A DNA stretch of 64,000 nt from Atherinomorus stipes (GCA_023101725.1 JALJCO010013382.1:139501-203500), one strand, 5' to 3'; counted from the first letter of the stretch, positions 12,440-24,800 are shown. Notes: a model not told the origin generated them from the sequence alone. Numbers and translations are program-made.

Positions 12440-13050
12440 TCCACATCAGGTTGCTGCCTCTTCTCTCCAGCAGTCAGGTGAAGAGGGAGCTGGAGAAACT
12501 GGACCAGAACAAGGCTGCAGGCTCACACGGTGCCAGTTCCAGAGTCTTAAAAGCCTGTTCAGTTCAGCTTTGTGAGATTTTGAAGTACATCTCCAACCTT
12601 ATTCTGAATCAAGAGGAGGTTCCACTGTTTGGATGACATCCATTGCTCCTCAGTGACTACAGATCAGTTTCCCTAACATACCAATCATGAAGGTCTCAGG
12701 GGAAATTTTATCACCCCACCTGAATGAGCAAGCAAGTGCCTTTCAGAACCCAGTTTGGTTTTGGTTGCAGAAATGGCCGTGAAAAACCCTTTCCATCCAG
12801 AAAGAAGAGGTGGAGGACTAGCTGTTTTTTTTTAAGAGGCTTAGGTCTTTCAGTGTCTTCTGAAACTGAACAAGGAGACAAAAGAATGTTGCACAAACTG
12901 CAAGAAAATAAGAGATAACACCTCAAACCCTCTTTACAACATAATGACTGAATAACTGTCTTCAGTCAGCTCTGCTGCAATGTTGTTAGGTACAGAAGGT
13001 CCTTCCTCCCCACTATTATAACTTTATATCATGACCAGGATAGGATGAAG
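12440..13050 (+). mobile_element. Decayed Rex1/CR1-type LINE fragment
   Basis: Plus-strand translation at 12451-12633 reads like the segment of CR1/Rex1-type LINEs before the RT core (VKRELEKLDQNKAAGSHGAS, then RVLKACSVQLCEI). It is followed in another frame by LLSDYRSVSL (about 12645-12675) and a late stretch resembling RRSFLP (about 12990-13010). Frames are broken and large parts are missing, so it is a pseudogene-like relic. The host clade is assigned by memory of the motif order. Confidence 0.65.
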
Positions 13051-13064
13051 TTCATGATATAAAG

Positions 13065-13631
13065 CAGGGGTGTCCAAATTCTTTACTTTGGAGGGCCAAA
13101 AATGACTTGGGGTGGATGGTCAAGGGCCAAAATGAAAAAAAAATTCACGTTGCAGTGTATAAAATTCAATATGCTTAGCCTAAAGCATAATTTTCCAAAA
13201 TAAAACCTCAAAGTAATGTGGAAAAAAACTTGGTAAAACATAAATTCAAACCTCCAGGAGACCATAAATGCAGACAAAGATTGTACACATTTCAAAACAG
13301 CAACTTTCTGCTTACATATTTGGCAAACTGCTTTAAAATCAGTTTCTGTAAAAAAGTGCTCATGTTCCCACTACTTTTAAACTTTCTCTTGTAAGTGTGC
13401 TACTGCCTTTCACGATCTATCTCTGACATTTGACTCCAGCATCTTCTCACTTATTTTCTGATCATAGGCTTCCAGATCTGAACTGATAGAAGAACAACAG
13501 TGCCACCCTACCCAAGAACTTTTCACACTGCTTGGACAATCATCCGTTTGAAAAGAATGACAATTGGCAGCAGGCCAAAAAATTAGCTTACGAGCCAACT
13601 TTGGCCCTGGGCCCAAAATTGGAAAGCCCTG
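13065..13631. mobile_element. hAT-type non-autonomous element, 567 bp
   Basis: Left end CAGGGGTGTCCAAATT... and right end ...AATTGGAAAGCCCTG are inverted copies, with matching GGGCCAAA blocks further in. The eight bases on each side (ATATAAAG and ATCTAAAT) agree at six positions, consistent with an aged 8-bp hAT target duplication. No transposase is left. Confidence 0.75.
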
Positions 13632-13692
13632 ATCTAAATACATCTTTGTTCTAATTAAGATACTTAAAACACTGCAACAATTACATTTCTCT

Positions 13693-14125
13693 TTAAAGAC
13701 CCACAACTTAACTTTTCAACCTTAAAATTATGCGTTTCTGACTTGTTTGATAACACACCAACATTCATTATGGGCATTCTCGCGCCGTCACTGCCGAGTG
13801 GCGTTCTGAGGCCGAGAAACTGCTCTATGCAACATTTTCTACCTGGGCGTGGCGTGACGTTGCAGCTGATTATTGGTTGTGCACCGCGTCACATGCTAGC
13901 AAATGGATATGAACACAACAGGTGTTTTGAAAGAAACGCAAGAAAGCATTATCACAGGAAGAGAGGAAAGAAAGAGAGGAAGGGACAGAAGAAGATATAA
14001 GACAAGACAAGACTGCTTTTTTCTGGCGAAGTGAGCTCACAGTACAGGTAGGATGCACGATTGATGCAGTTTAGCCGTCAATAGGCTCTGAGAAAATTGC
14101 AAAAAGTTTTGTAGTGTGTCTTTAA
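13693..14125 (+). mobile_element. TTAA MITE family A, copy 2
   Basis: Starts TTAAAGACCCACAACTTAAC and ends TAGTGTGTCTTTAA. Same body order and orientation as the copy at 47417-47898, including ATGCGTTTCTGACTTG, CGTCACTGCCGAGTGG and GTGACGTTGCAGCTGA. The AGAGGAAAGAAAGAG purine block is shared too. Flanking TTAA on both ends. Confidence 0.8.
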
Positions 14126-15895
14126 AGGGACTAAAAAAATTTTACCGCAGTGTGTGCTGCTGTGCACCAAAACAAAGTGTGTCAGTTTCATACTCCACGA
14201 AAAGCGAGCATTTTTTCTTTGGGTCTCGAGGCAACTCGCTGACCTGATTATTGTTTGATTGGTCAGACGTTCAACCTGTTAAACCCCAAAGTGCCCCAAT
14301 TGGGGGACCTTGAGACTCACTGCAGCAAAAGACGCACAATGTTGCACTAATTATGTAGCAGTGTAGCCATACCATACATCAAATTGAACAGGAGAAACTG
14401 TGCTACAAGCACATATAAGTCATTTTAACATACACCAAGCATATTAATGTTTAAATATCAAAATCTAAATAAGGTCAGACCATCCACCCACTCTGCACAT
14501 TTCCCTCGCTACCTCTCTGATACTTCATGGTAGACAAACAAACAGCATATCATATGAAAGCCAAGATCCTGACGATTTCAACAGTACCACTATTATTTCT
14601 CTACGACAAAAACTCAGTTAACCAGCAGCCAAAGAATACAAACATAAACAACCACTTACTGAGAACGACTAACAGAAATTCTGTCTTACACACTTGAACA
14701 AAAGTCCAAAGTGTTCCCTTTATTATGACACCAAAATTACTCAAACAGACCTTGTAGATGCAGAGATATACTATATTCATTCTGGGTATGTCATTTTCAA
14801 GCAGAAACCTTAAAAAGAGCTATAGAGCTTAAGAGGTTAAGCTGTTTGTGGAGATAAAAAACTAAAATATACACAAACCCGAGGCATCTAAAAATAAGAA
14901 CACACCTATTGTACACTGCTTTCAGGCCACAAAGGCTCAAGATCATTTTAAAATTACTGAGTCAACTGTTCAGTGCGCATCCCCCCCCCCCCCTCCCCCC
15001 CCTACTGCCAGCACTGAAAATAAGAACAAAGTTCTCACACCAAGTTCGATATCAATACAGAAAGATGGTGTTACGTCGTGCTACGTTCCAGATGGAATTA
15101 CACATCTAGAGCTTCATATTGCAAATTTTTATTTCCTTCAGCCAGGAAATGATGCTTTTTCACTTATTGCTCCTTTAAGATTTTGTATCTTTACAGTTTT
15201 ATGTGCATTCAAAGTGATAGAGACTAGTGACAAGTATTAGTATGTACCAAAGCATGTCTAAGCATGGCCAATCAATAACCACACAGGGTCATGGACACCT
15301 AATGTTTACTGATGCATATGGAGAATGAAAACTAGCCTGTGGGTTCAATGTGAAAGAGCTGTGTTGACAGAAGAACCTTAAAGCTTGCTATAATAAGGTG
15401 TCAATGCATCTCTGATGCACATTATAAAAGCTGCACAGCTGCGGACCAGTCAAGCGTTCATGCTGACTCCTGTCTTCCATTGAAACTGTTTTCACTGAGC
15501 ACTAGATCTTGTAGCAATGACAGAAGGCGACGTATGACAAGAAAAAAAGAAAAATGTTCTGGATAGTGTTCAGTGGGGAAATCTTGGGCCTTGGCAGTTA
15601 TGTGGATGGTAGCTTAACACCCACCACATAATTAAAAATTGCACGCCCAAATTGCAAATGTATTTCTTGCACCAGACTGTTAAAATGTTTTGGATTGATT
15701 TCATGCACATGACAAAGATTTGAATTCATTGAAGCACCTGTGAGATGTGAAAAATTGAAAGAAGCAACCCATGCAACCAAAATAGCCTCCACAGATGGTG
15801 TGAATGGTCCAGGGCTTTTCTTTGCCATCCATCTAAAGCTAACGCAAATAAAATATCTGCCGCAACGAATTATCAGTCCTCAGATATGGTCTTAC
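14126..15895. other. Intron 3 spacer with C runs
   Basis: Nearest intronic sequence downstream of the exon 3 donor. It includes two runs of C (14 and 8) split by a T at about 14980-15002. No exon or repeat family recognised. Confidence 0.5.
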
Positions 15896-16055
15896 CTGAT
15901 GAAGTGCGTGAGGTTACACCAGTACTGCGGATCTATGTGAGCCATGTCCCGTTTGAAGTCCTCTCCACAGACCTGGACTTCCCACTGGAGGCGAGATTCA
16001 TTGCAGATTCTTCTCTGCCAGGTGGTAGTGGGCTCTATGTTTAAACTGTCAGTAG
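15896..16055 (-). CDS. ramp3: RAMP (RAMP3-like) exon 3: first part of the extracellular domain
   Basis: A 160-nt minus-strand exon between a strong acceptor (polypyrimidine tract then CAACAG) and a strong donor (CAG|GTAAGACC). It enters in phase 1 and leaves in phase 2. It encodes residues 28-80. Cysteines fall at predicted positions 45, 57 and 74, with 11 and 16 residues between them, the same spacing as the first three ectodomain cysteines of RAMP3. Sequons NES (46) and NLT (75) sit where RAMP3 has its own NXS/T sites. The signature CNES...VCG...F...M...WCNLTHFI resembles RAMP3 (WCNL) more than RAMP1 (WCDW) or RAMP2, which lacks the first cysteine. RAMP family genes put the following intron at this place, so the last exon (rest of the ectodomain, membrane helix, short tail) should follow. 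No such exon (WPNP motif, transmembrane helix) was seen between 1 and 15895, so the gene model is open at the left edge. Confidence 0.88.
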
Positions 16056-16401
16056 CTGTTGGAGAGAAGAAAGGAAAAGCATTTATATGCAGCTAATGCT
16101 GCAGTGTGTGGGATTCTGGATAAATAGGACAGTGACTGAGAAGCATTACACGTGTGGATGTTCGCTGATATTTGGCTTGTAGTCTTGTGTTATTTATTAG
16201 CTGCTTTCATGGGAGCTTTCTCCTGTAATATTCTGTCATGAAGCTGTAAATTACAGCCTTTGCTCTGTCCATCAAGCGTGTTATTTCTGTCCATTATGTT
16301 CAGGGAATAAAGGAAATAGTATGACTTTCTTATGTGTCTGCTGTATCCTGTTGTTCCTATTGCTGATATTATTAATGCCCTGGGTGGATGGATATGCTCA
16401 C

Positions 16402-16431
16402 CTGACACCCCTCTCATCATCCAGGCATTAA
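16402..16431 (-). CDS. ramp3: RAMP (RAMP3-like) exon 2: 30-nt mini-exon ending the signal peptide
   Basis: A 30-nt minus-strand exon with a pyrimidine-rich acceptor (TTTTCTTCACAG) and a CAG|GTGAGC donor. It is phase 1 on both sides and adds NAWMMRGVS plus junction residues (residues 18-27 of the predicted protein). Joined to exon 1 it completes a typical signal peptide, with cleavage plausible just after the small residues at positions 27-28. Because its length is a multiple of three and both sides are phase 1, exon 1 could also splice directly to exon 3 without losing frame, so this may be an alternative cassette. It is too short to find by homology; support comes from splice sites, phase and position 346 bp upstream of the recognised RAMP exon. 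Confidence 0.65.
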
Positions 16432-16540
16432 CTGTGAAGAAAACCAAACAAAATGAAAGTTAGAGCAACTTCTGGACAACTTACGACACACTGGATGTTA
16501 TTAGTCAAATGAAATACCTGAACATAAGGCAAGAAAAGCA

Positions 16541-17110
16541 CTAAAATTAGGGAAATTCGATATTACAGTAGCTTTTTTTTACTGATATCCAATATACCAA
16601 GATTGTCCAAATCTTAATTTTTGATGTCCAACATCAACCAATTTCGATATATGCAGGCAACTATATTCTGCTCCGAGAGCAAAGATCCCAAAATAGCCTT
16701 AGCTCAGGCAGAGGAGTTTATTTTGATCATCTGGCTGCCATATATCAGATACTAGCAGGTATTAGCCAACATGTGGCTAATTATAATGTTTCTGACAACT
16801 TGGTAACTCAACCAACAACTTAAAACCAGACATATTATAAACAGCTTCAAAGCAAGTCAGTCTGTAGCCACAGCAGCTGCACTGTAGTCACATGACTATG
16901 GAATGCTGGGATATGAGGTTCTTCCAGAATAACAGGGACTTTTATACATGTTGGACCAATGGTCATGGAACAAAAAGATCTCCTGAGATTTCATTGGTAA
17001 AAATATCTTATGAAAAAAAAACTATACCAATATTTTCTGACATCACATTTCAATGCTGATATCGGCAGCTAATATCTGTAGGCCAATGATATCGGACATC
17101 TTCAACTACA
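16541..17110. mobile_element. Probable hAT-like element with GATATCGG-rich ends
   Basis: Left part has AATTCGATATTACAG and GATATCCAATATACC; right part has CTGATATCGGCAGC and CCAATGATATCGGACATC. Ends are diverged inverted copies of the fish family also seen at 41860-42955 and 62215-62885. Borders approximate. Confidence 0.5.
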
Positions 17111-18434
17111 GTTCAGTTGAATATACCACTCAATGGAAAATATTGTCTTTCAATTAAATACATTGTATACTGTACATGGTTATGATGCCTACCACATGTC
17201 AAAGCACTGGTTATATATCCTTGGAAATTGATTCTCAGGCTTTGACAGATGTACAAAATCACCAGTAGAGGCAGTGTAAGCATATATGAGACCAAAGATG
17301 TCCTTCATAAAGAGCCGATAAATACTAACGCAACGCAATATGCAACGCAACTGCAACTTCAACTGCACGAACTGTTTCAGCTCTCTGCCTTTTTTAACTA
17401 TATAAACCACTTTAACCCAACCTGTTTTGTCCATAAATTTAACTTATATATAACACAATAAATCAGTCAATCAGGCTTTATTCGCACTGCACTTCTCATA
17501 TAAAACTAATCACTTTGTTAGCCTTGCAGTATGATTGCCTAACTCATGTTTTGATTAAACTGTAATATCTGTCAATCTGTACTCTCCCAATATTGCTGAC
17601 TGACTGCATCATTGTCAAATATAAAACCTTAAAAGATGACTTAAGCAATTATGCTGTGAGAATAACGTATGAAACAAATCTCACCCTGTCCAACCCCAAC
17701 TCTGATGGACTAAAAGGATTATACTCTAGACATTCAAAGGGTAATAAGGGTGAAGAACTGAGAGAAAGTTGTTGCGTTTGGGAGAAACCAAACTCTCAGA
17801 AATGTGTGTGGAAGTACAAATTACTAGAAGCAGACAAAAAGTTGAAGAAAAATCAACTTATAAAAACTTTTTTAGGGTATTGTAGAATTAAATCTGATTA
17901 AAAATAAGATAAAAAAATATGCTAGTTGGGAAAACAGTGGAGTAAATTGGCTTATTCATGTCTAAGATTTTCTGCCTCATTTTCTAGTTGCCGAAAGTGT
18001 GATTACAGCAGCCAAAAAATAAGGAACAATATTCAGAAACTCTGAACCCATCAAGCATCAATCAGTTTAATCTCAGTGAGAGTGCAGTTAGACCATCCAT
18101 TTTCTATATCAGCCTTATGATCTAGAGCCTGTCCTAACTGCCATCTGGCTACAAACAAGGCACACCTAAGAACTTTCTTTGTTAGGCCATAGTGCTCCAC
18201 CACACCAGAATGCAGGTGTAACTGCAAGAGTGATGAGTCTTCAGGAGATTCTTTAAGACAGAGAAGAGAGCTCTTGGAGTATTTCCTCCCTTGTTCCACC
18301 ACCATGGAACCACAAAGGGCAACAGTTTTGACTGAGACTGAATGAGACTGGAATGGTGGGACAAGATGATGCTCAGGATGAATGCATTTGCCTAAAAGTG
18401 AGTCAACAGAACCAACGATGGAACCAGTGGCTCA
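17111..18434. other. Spacer with a weak LINE-tail fragment
   Basis: Around 18092-18170 (CCATCCATTTTCTATATCAG...) resembles the antisense tail of a fish LINE. No other element recognised. Confidence 0.4.
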
Positions 18435-18437
18435 TGT

Positions 18438-18461
18438 AAAAAAAAAAAAAAAAAAAAAAAA
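18438..18461 (+). repeat. A homopolymer run (24 A)
   Basis: Mononucleotide A tract directly upstream of the TIR element starting at about 18490. Confidence 0.9.
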
Positions 18462-18489
18462 GCAATGAAACAGCTTGTTGACGTCGAGT

Positions 18490-18984
18490 GAGCCTTTTCC
18501 ATTGCAGCTGCACAGGGCACGGTACAGCACAGTACAGCACCACACACTAAAGACGACCAGGACGGTTTTTGTTTCCACACAGGAGAAGCAGCAGTCTACT
18601 ATCTGGAAGTGGGTGGAGTAGGTGCAGAGACTGCCGTGACGTCACTACCGTGCCACGTGGTGGTCAAGAAAATAAAAACAACAATGGAAGCATTGGATGA
18701 TATCGAGGTGTTGCTGCTGTTGTTTTTTCTGAGGCTTGCAGACACCGAAAACAGAGCCAGACATTTTTAGAAGAGGTGAGGAGAAACACGTATGACGACA
18801 ATTTCCTTTGACCAATCAGTGGAGAGCCGTCAGGTACATCATGTTTTGTGTAGGTTCAGCACGGTTAGAGCTAGCTCTGAAACGGGTGCAGAAAATGGGA
18901 ACGGCTCGTAACGGGTTTTTTCCAGAGGAAACACAAATAAAGCGTACCGTGTGGAAGGTACAAAAATGTGCAGTGGAAAAGGCC
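18490..18984. mobile_element. Non-autonomous TIR DNA element, about 495 bp
   Basis: Left end GAGCCTTTTCCATTGCAG and right end CAGTGGAAAAGGCCC are inverted copies. Inner arms repeat GGCACGGTACAGCAC on the left and AAAGCGTACCGTGTGG on the right, a layout seen in fish hAT-like MITEs. It abuts another hAT MITE at 18993. Confidence 0.6.
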
Positions 18985-18992
18985 CGTTAGAT

Positions 18993-19203
18993 CAGGGTTT
19001 CCCAATCTGGTCCTATGAGGGCTGTAATCCTGCAGACTTTCAATGTGTCCCTCCTCAAACTCACCTGACTCAAATTAAATGGATCCAACAGCCAATGATG
19101 TTCAGGTCAATGAGTCAGTAATTTGAGTCAGGTGTGTTTGAGCATGGATACATCAAAAACCTGGAGGATTGTGGCCCTCATAGGACCGGATTGGGGAACC
19201 CTG
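18993..19203. mobile_element. Palindromic hAT MITE, 211 bp
   Basis: Starts CAGGGTTTCCCAATCTGG and ends CCGGATTGGGGAACCCTG, with inner inverted arms (CCTGACTCAAATTA and TAATTTGAGTCAGG). Flanking octamers CGTTAGAT and TCTTAGAC match at 5 of 8, a worn 8-bp duplication. No coding capacity. This is a common hAT MITE type in fish and other vertebrates. Confidence 0.8.
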
Positions 19204-19314
19204 TCTTAGACACAACATCTTGGTGTCCCTGCCTTTAAGTGGTTTTCTCTATGTCTATATTTAAATTCTTTCTCAACTAATGTTTGTAAATTTTAATCAT
19301 CTTAATTTGCGTCG

Positions 19315-20001
19315 TTAGGTGTTCCTCAAGGTTCTGTTCTGGGCCCCATGCCCGTTGCATCATATTAGCTCACCATGATAACTTTTATGCAGATGATATT
19401 CTGTAATGCATTTTATTTCAATCTGCTGATGTTATAAAGATTTCTTTCCTTCTGAGTTACAAACTGTTGGTGACAGAATGGATGTTTGTATTTTCAGTGA
19501 ACCCTTCTCTACAAAATCTTAGTGTTGCTATGAGTCAGCGTTTATAAGCCTCAATAAATATGTAAAGAGTTTAGTCCAATTCTGTTTTTATCAGCTTAGG
19601 AATTTAGCTAAAATCAGGTCTGTTGTATCCCTTGTGGACATGGAAATAATTTTCCATGTCTCTTTGTTGTCTCCTCTGGATTACTGCAATTCCCTTTTCA
19701 CTTGTGTGAGCAATGCATCTCTGCACCGCCTACAAATGGTCCAAACAGCTGCTAGACTGTTAACAGTGACATCCAAAAGGTCTTACACAAGCTTGACCTC
19801 CTTCCACCCAATAAGTTCAAAATAAATTTAAAATCTTTATAGTTATTTACGTAGCTTTACATGGTCAAGCCCCTATAAATCTAAAAGACTTATATGTGTG
19901 GTTGCTGACCTTAAACTTCTTTTTGTTTATTTTTTTGTCTTTGGAAAGCACGTTGTGACGTTTGTTTGTGAAAGAGTGCTTTATAAATAAACTTACTTTC
20001 T
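19315..20001 (+). mobile_element. L2/Maui-type LINE 3' fragment
   Basis: Begins with RT motif GVPQGSVLGP (19317-19346), then the YADD region read as FYADDIL (19384-19404). A later block reads PLDYCNSLFTCVSNASLHRL and VQTAARLL (about 19670-19770). The tail is AAAGCACGTTGTGACG then TGCTTTATAAATAAACTTAC. The order matches the end of L2 LINEs. The open frame is broken by stops and deletions. Confidence 0.8.
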
Positions 20002-23000
20002 TATGTACTGAGTGCAATGTTGAAATCATAAATAATGGTCTCAGCTTGAGTGTTGGGTCTTTGAAGAAAACAAAGATTTTTCTCCAATTTTAATCTGCAC
20101 ACACTCCGAGGAGCTATCATCCTGCAGAATCAGTTATCACATAAAAATACATTAACATTTCCTCATTGTGCTACAACCTGCATGCAGGAACAACTTCAAA
20201 TGTCTATACTTCTTGTAGATATTCAACCACAGCAGTTGCATCTAGGATAAAAAGAAAACCTGTGGTTGGATTCGTATGCATCACCCCATAGGGAGCAATT
20301 CAAACTCACTGTCTTGTCATTTATGATTAACTCTGCTTTCCTTTATACAGCTGTGCTGTAAAGGTCATTCGGTAACTTCTGTTGGCGGGAAACTCTCTCC
20401 CCCATTGTCTAAACCATCATGTTCAGCTTTGCAGCAACTGAACAAGACACAAAAATTCAATGTCATGAGTTATTGGCATGATGAAGTCTTATAATTCATT
20501 TGTATGTTTGCATTTCCATGCAGCAGAATTAAAGCGGGTAGAAAAGAACATTTGCTTCTCAGTGAAACTCTGCAGTACAAATGTGCAACTGTCTAACAAA
20601 CTTCTAACCTCATCCTCTCTTTTAATTCCCTCTTTCGGTTCTCTAATCCAAAATCCTGCTAACAGCAGCTCTGGCCAAAGCCAAACATGCTGCTGCACAG
20701 GAAGGTGAATCTCCCTTTGAAGAGCCACTTGTACAAAGAGGAGGATCATTTTGGAGGACGCCCCGCCGGACAAAGACTAAATATAGACACTTCCCTGTTT
20801 AAGCCAACTAACGAGGATGTTTTGAGGTGGGGTGTTTGTGGTTTGATCAGATGATTTAGCTTTGTTTGTCTTAAAGGTGAATCACTGCCTGAGAACATTC
20901 TTACTGGTGTTGTTTCACCTTTTATAATGTTTTGTTTACATATTCTTATGAGTAATCGTGCTTAAATAGACAATGAAACCTAAATTAGCACAAAAAACAG
21001 CAAACCAGGGGAAACAGGAGCCTCGCTCGCCTCGTTAATTAACTTTACTCATCTTGTTAGTATAATTATCACAAAACTGAAAAGCAAAAAGGTCACAAGT
21101 ACTGATCTCATTTAAATAAATGTACTCCCCCCACACACACACAAAAAAGTGTTTTAATTAACTGTAGGGTTTATAAAGGTTTTTGCTGCTACATAAACCT
21201 GAAGCACAGAAAACAGGACTTCAAAGTTTTTATGGCTTTTATGACCCGTTATCCAGTTTGTTATTCAAAGCTCAGTTTAAAACAACTTTGAAAGGCTGAG
21301 AAAAATCTGCCTGATTAAAAAAAAGGGATTCTTAAAGGTTTTCAGGAGCATTACTGTTCAAACCAAAGTCTGCAAAGTACCATAGGACAGTGAGCCTGAT
21401 GAAAACCCCTGAACTGGGAGCATGGTTCGATTACAGAAATTATCCCTTCTGATAAATGGTCCATTTCCCAATTGTAGGTCCATTCTAAGATTAGACAGAA
21501 ACAAACAAAAGCTTTTTTCCATTAAACCTTTTTCATTCTCATAAAAAATACTTTGAATCAAACATTTCCACTATTTTCTGACCTTAAACCTCTAAAATGT
21601 AAACTATTTACAATGAGAATATATATCCACGAACTGAAAAATTGATCAGCTCTATTATAGACAAGTTGGCTAAAATTGTTATAGTACTCAATGGTAATAT
21701 CAATAAAAACTGTCTTCCCAAAGACAACTTTTGCATTTATATCCATTGTTTTCAACTTTAAGTCATGAGGGGTAAAATTTCTTTGTAGAGTACAAACATT
21801 AACACATTTAACTGAAAAGTTGTTGAGTCAGTTTTCATTTTCTCGTGAAAATTCTGGTCTCTTTGTGAACAATAAATTAAACAAGAGATTAAATCCATCT
21901 TGCTCCATTTTCTATAACACTCCTTCCAGTTCAGGGTTGTGGGGAGACTGGAAACTGCCCAAAAATTACCACTTGAGAGATAATAAAACATATTTATTTT
22001 CCTTTCAACAAAATCTTCAACCGAGTTGAAAAACTATACAAAGACAGTTTGCTTTAAGTCACTAAATCCTTGATAATATGTAGTATTTCTTAAGAGATTA
22101 ATATATTTTATTATGTTTTCTATTATTCACTAACATATGAACATGACAGGTCCTAATAATCAATAAAATACACTTTCAATTTATGAGTGTCATGCCCACT
22201 GTGGTGCTTTAATCAGGATTATATTTCCTTAGATACTAGAAACTGAATACCCCATTCCCATCTTGGATAATTTTCAAAAAACTAAGAGAGGTTCAAGTAA
22301 CGCTTAATATGACTAATATGGTCCAGTGAGGAATTTTAAGGAAGTTATTTCAGAACAATAAAAGGGCTTTTGAGGGTTACAGCGAAGGGACTTGCTGCTT
22401 TATTAGAGAGATTTGAGACATCTCCGTCTGAAAGCCTGAGAATATCCACCCTCATGAGAGGTGACAGAGTCAAATCCATACGCCTGTCTTTTTCAAGAGA
22501 TTAAACCCTTCTCGCCCTCTTTACAGAAGGGAATCGCGAGACGGTAAAGATGTACATAGAGACAGAAAATCATTTCTCAAGATTCCCAGAGCAATGGCAG
22601 CACAAAGATACTAAGTCCTTTGTGTCTGCTGATCAATACATTAAATCAGATATTGTGGTGGTTAACAATGCACTCGTCTTTGAAAGCTCAATTCTCTGAC
22701 ATAAATCCTGGCTTTCAGACGAATTGTTCCCATTGGTCTCCACTGGCATTTTTCTTTTCTCCTGATAGTAAATAGATAGATAGCCTTATGAAAGCAAACC
22801 CAAAAATAACTTCTTGTTCGTAACATGCGACATAGATACATCTGGGATACATAAGCTGCTGTGGAAACAACAAGAACTGCTGATGAACTAACAGAGTAAA
22901 CTATGCTGTGATTGCTTCTAATGTTTATAAAAAGATCAGGATGATACTACATGCAGATTTATTTGAACAGTGATATGATCAGATTTTCATGATTATGTAT

Positions 23001-23368
23001 TTACAGATTAAGCACTTCACCTTGACAATAGAGGAAGTTATTCAAACATGTTCACATCCTTGTACCTGATGCCAGACATTGGAAGCAATGAATCAACCAG
23101 GAAATATCTCTTTGGTCACATAAAAAAAAGAATACTTTTAGAGAAATTGCAAATATTTGGTTCATTTACTGGGAAAGTTCTATTTTTTCATTTTTGAATC
23201 ACGATTCATTGAAAGAAAACAATAATTATTCATATTGGCTTTTTATTGTCCAACATCTGGGAAAACTGTTCCTTCAGGAGAGATAATTTTTAAGGACAAA
23301 AGGGAGGCTTAAAAAAAACATAAAATCCGAAGAAAGAAGGAGGGAATTTCATTTCCTTTTGAATCACA
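20002..23368. other. Unique-looking intronic sequence
   Basis: About 3.4 kb without recognised transposon ends. The stretch about 20900-21060 (forkhead-like TGTTTAC, GTTAATTAAC) has the look of conserved noncoding DNA, but this cannot be shown without alignment. Confidence 0.45.
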
Positions 23369-23564
23369 AGTAGGGATGTAACAATAATCGATAAAAAGAT
23401 AAATAGATATAAAAGATATAATTCCCTAACAATTAGTATTACCATTTCAGATTTGAATTATTGTAAAACCGTGATTATTGTACTTTGAAAGACTCAGTGA
23501 TGCTGCTCATAGCTAGGAAAAGCAGCATCAGTCCCTCAGACACAGTTTGCATGTTTGACCTCTG

Positions 23565-23625
23565 AAAACATGGAGGAAGGCACCTTCCTCCATGTTTTAG
23601 TATGGAGATTTTTTCCATACTAAAA
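23565..23625. repeat. Two abutting hairpins sharing a boundary
   Basis: First hairpin: AAAACATGGAGGAAGG (23565-23580) with its exact reverse complement at 23583-23598, 16-bp arms and a 2-base loop. Second: TTTTAGTATGG (23595-23605) with CCATACTAAAA (23615-23625). They overlap by four T, so only one can fully form at a time. Confidence 0.85.
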
Positions 23626-24059
23626 GGACAAAGTCTTAAGTCTGGATGTATTCTGGGAATTTTTTAAGGATGCTGCGAGGAAACTTTTTTATTAATTTAT
23701 TTATGGTATTATTTTAACATTTCTGCCACATTTAACATGGTAGTGTTGCTGTGATATGAACATGTGATTTCTACTAAGGTAATGAAACAGTTAAAGTTTC
23801 CTTTCTGGACCAGTTCTTCTGAAATCTGTCAGACCAGATCAAGTCTTGAGCTCTGAATGTGAAGAAGAGGTATTCTTGGTTCTTATCTACAATATTTCAT
23901 AAAGCGAGGAACCCTCTTATGGTCATAAGATCTTGAAGAGATCTTGAAGTATTTTTTTGTTTAAGAAAATGTTTAAAAATGATTAAATTATCTCTTATGC
24001 ACTGGAAGATTGATGGAATAGATTAGATTTGTTTCCTTTTTATTTATGTAAGTGATTTG

Positions 24060-24228
24060 GTGCACTTTTGGTACCTGACAGAAATATTTGTACAAAAAGG
24101 GGCAGGCATTACAAGTTTATCTTCTTCCTGCTCCTTTTCATTTGTGTTGTATAATAATAAAGCCATGTATTGTATTAATTGTAATTATGTAAACCATGAA
24201 TGAAATAAAAAATCTGAATGAATGAACA
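24060..24228 (+). mobile_element. LINE 3' tail inserted in the TIR element
   Basis: AAGTTTATCTTCTTCCTGC, CTCCTTTTCATTTGTGTTG and the end AATAAAAAATCTGAATGAATGAA resemble the tails of fish LINEs with short tandem ends. No coding part present. Confidence 0.5.
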
Positions 24229-24349
24229 TTTTGAGCAGATTTCACAAATACCGCGATAATATTGATAACCGTAATCATTTTTGTCACAATAACCGTGACA
24301 TGAAATTTTTATATCATTACATGCCTAGAGCGCAGTCAAATTGGCACCG

Positions 24350-24800
24350 TTTGGTCCACTTTAAACAAACCGTGGTCCACTTTCACAGATAATCAGGTTA
24401 GTTTGGAGTATTGTGAACAAGCATTAGGAGAGTGGCCCAAAAAAAGTGAACTCTGGTCCGCTTGAAAAACCAAAAGATGTTGTTCAGAAAGTGTGAAAAC
24501 AAATAGACAGTGAGCCAAAAAGAGAAACCGATACAGGACAAGTCAGAGCCCACATGTCGGATGGCCTGCGACCTCCCCTGCTGCTCATACTGGACACATT
24601 TTTGTGAAAACAACAATAAATTTGAACAACTAGGTTAAAAACAACAACGGCTATTGTTGTTTACGTGCAGTGAACGAGACATTTTTGGTCCTGAACAATC
24701 AATGAGACAGATTACGATCTTGGTGACTGCCCTCGAACGAGTGGATGTTGTAACAGCTCGTTTGGTTCATTTTAGTTCAGTGTGAAAGCAAACCAAACCA
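24350..24800. mobile_element. Non-autonomous DNA element with GGTCC/GGACC ends
   Basis: The left part repeats GTTTGGTCCACTTT and GTGGTCCACTTTCACA. The right end has TTTGGTTCATTTTAGTTC then AGTGTGAAAGCAAACC. These are diverged inverted arms of a fish family whose pieces reappear at about 56700-56960 and 58575-58600. Confidence 0.5.

Larger units (their letters stand above)
23369..24327. mobile_element. Non-autonomous TIR element, about 960 bp
   Basis: Left end TAGGGATGTAACAATA and right end TATCATTACATGCCTA are inverted copies with two mismatches. Right inner sequence keeps GATAACCGTAATC and ACAATAACCGTGAC, typical of fish hAT-like families. Interrupted by a LINE tail at 24060-24228 and contains the twin hairpin at 23565-23625. 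Confidence 0.65.
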
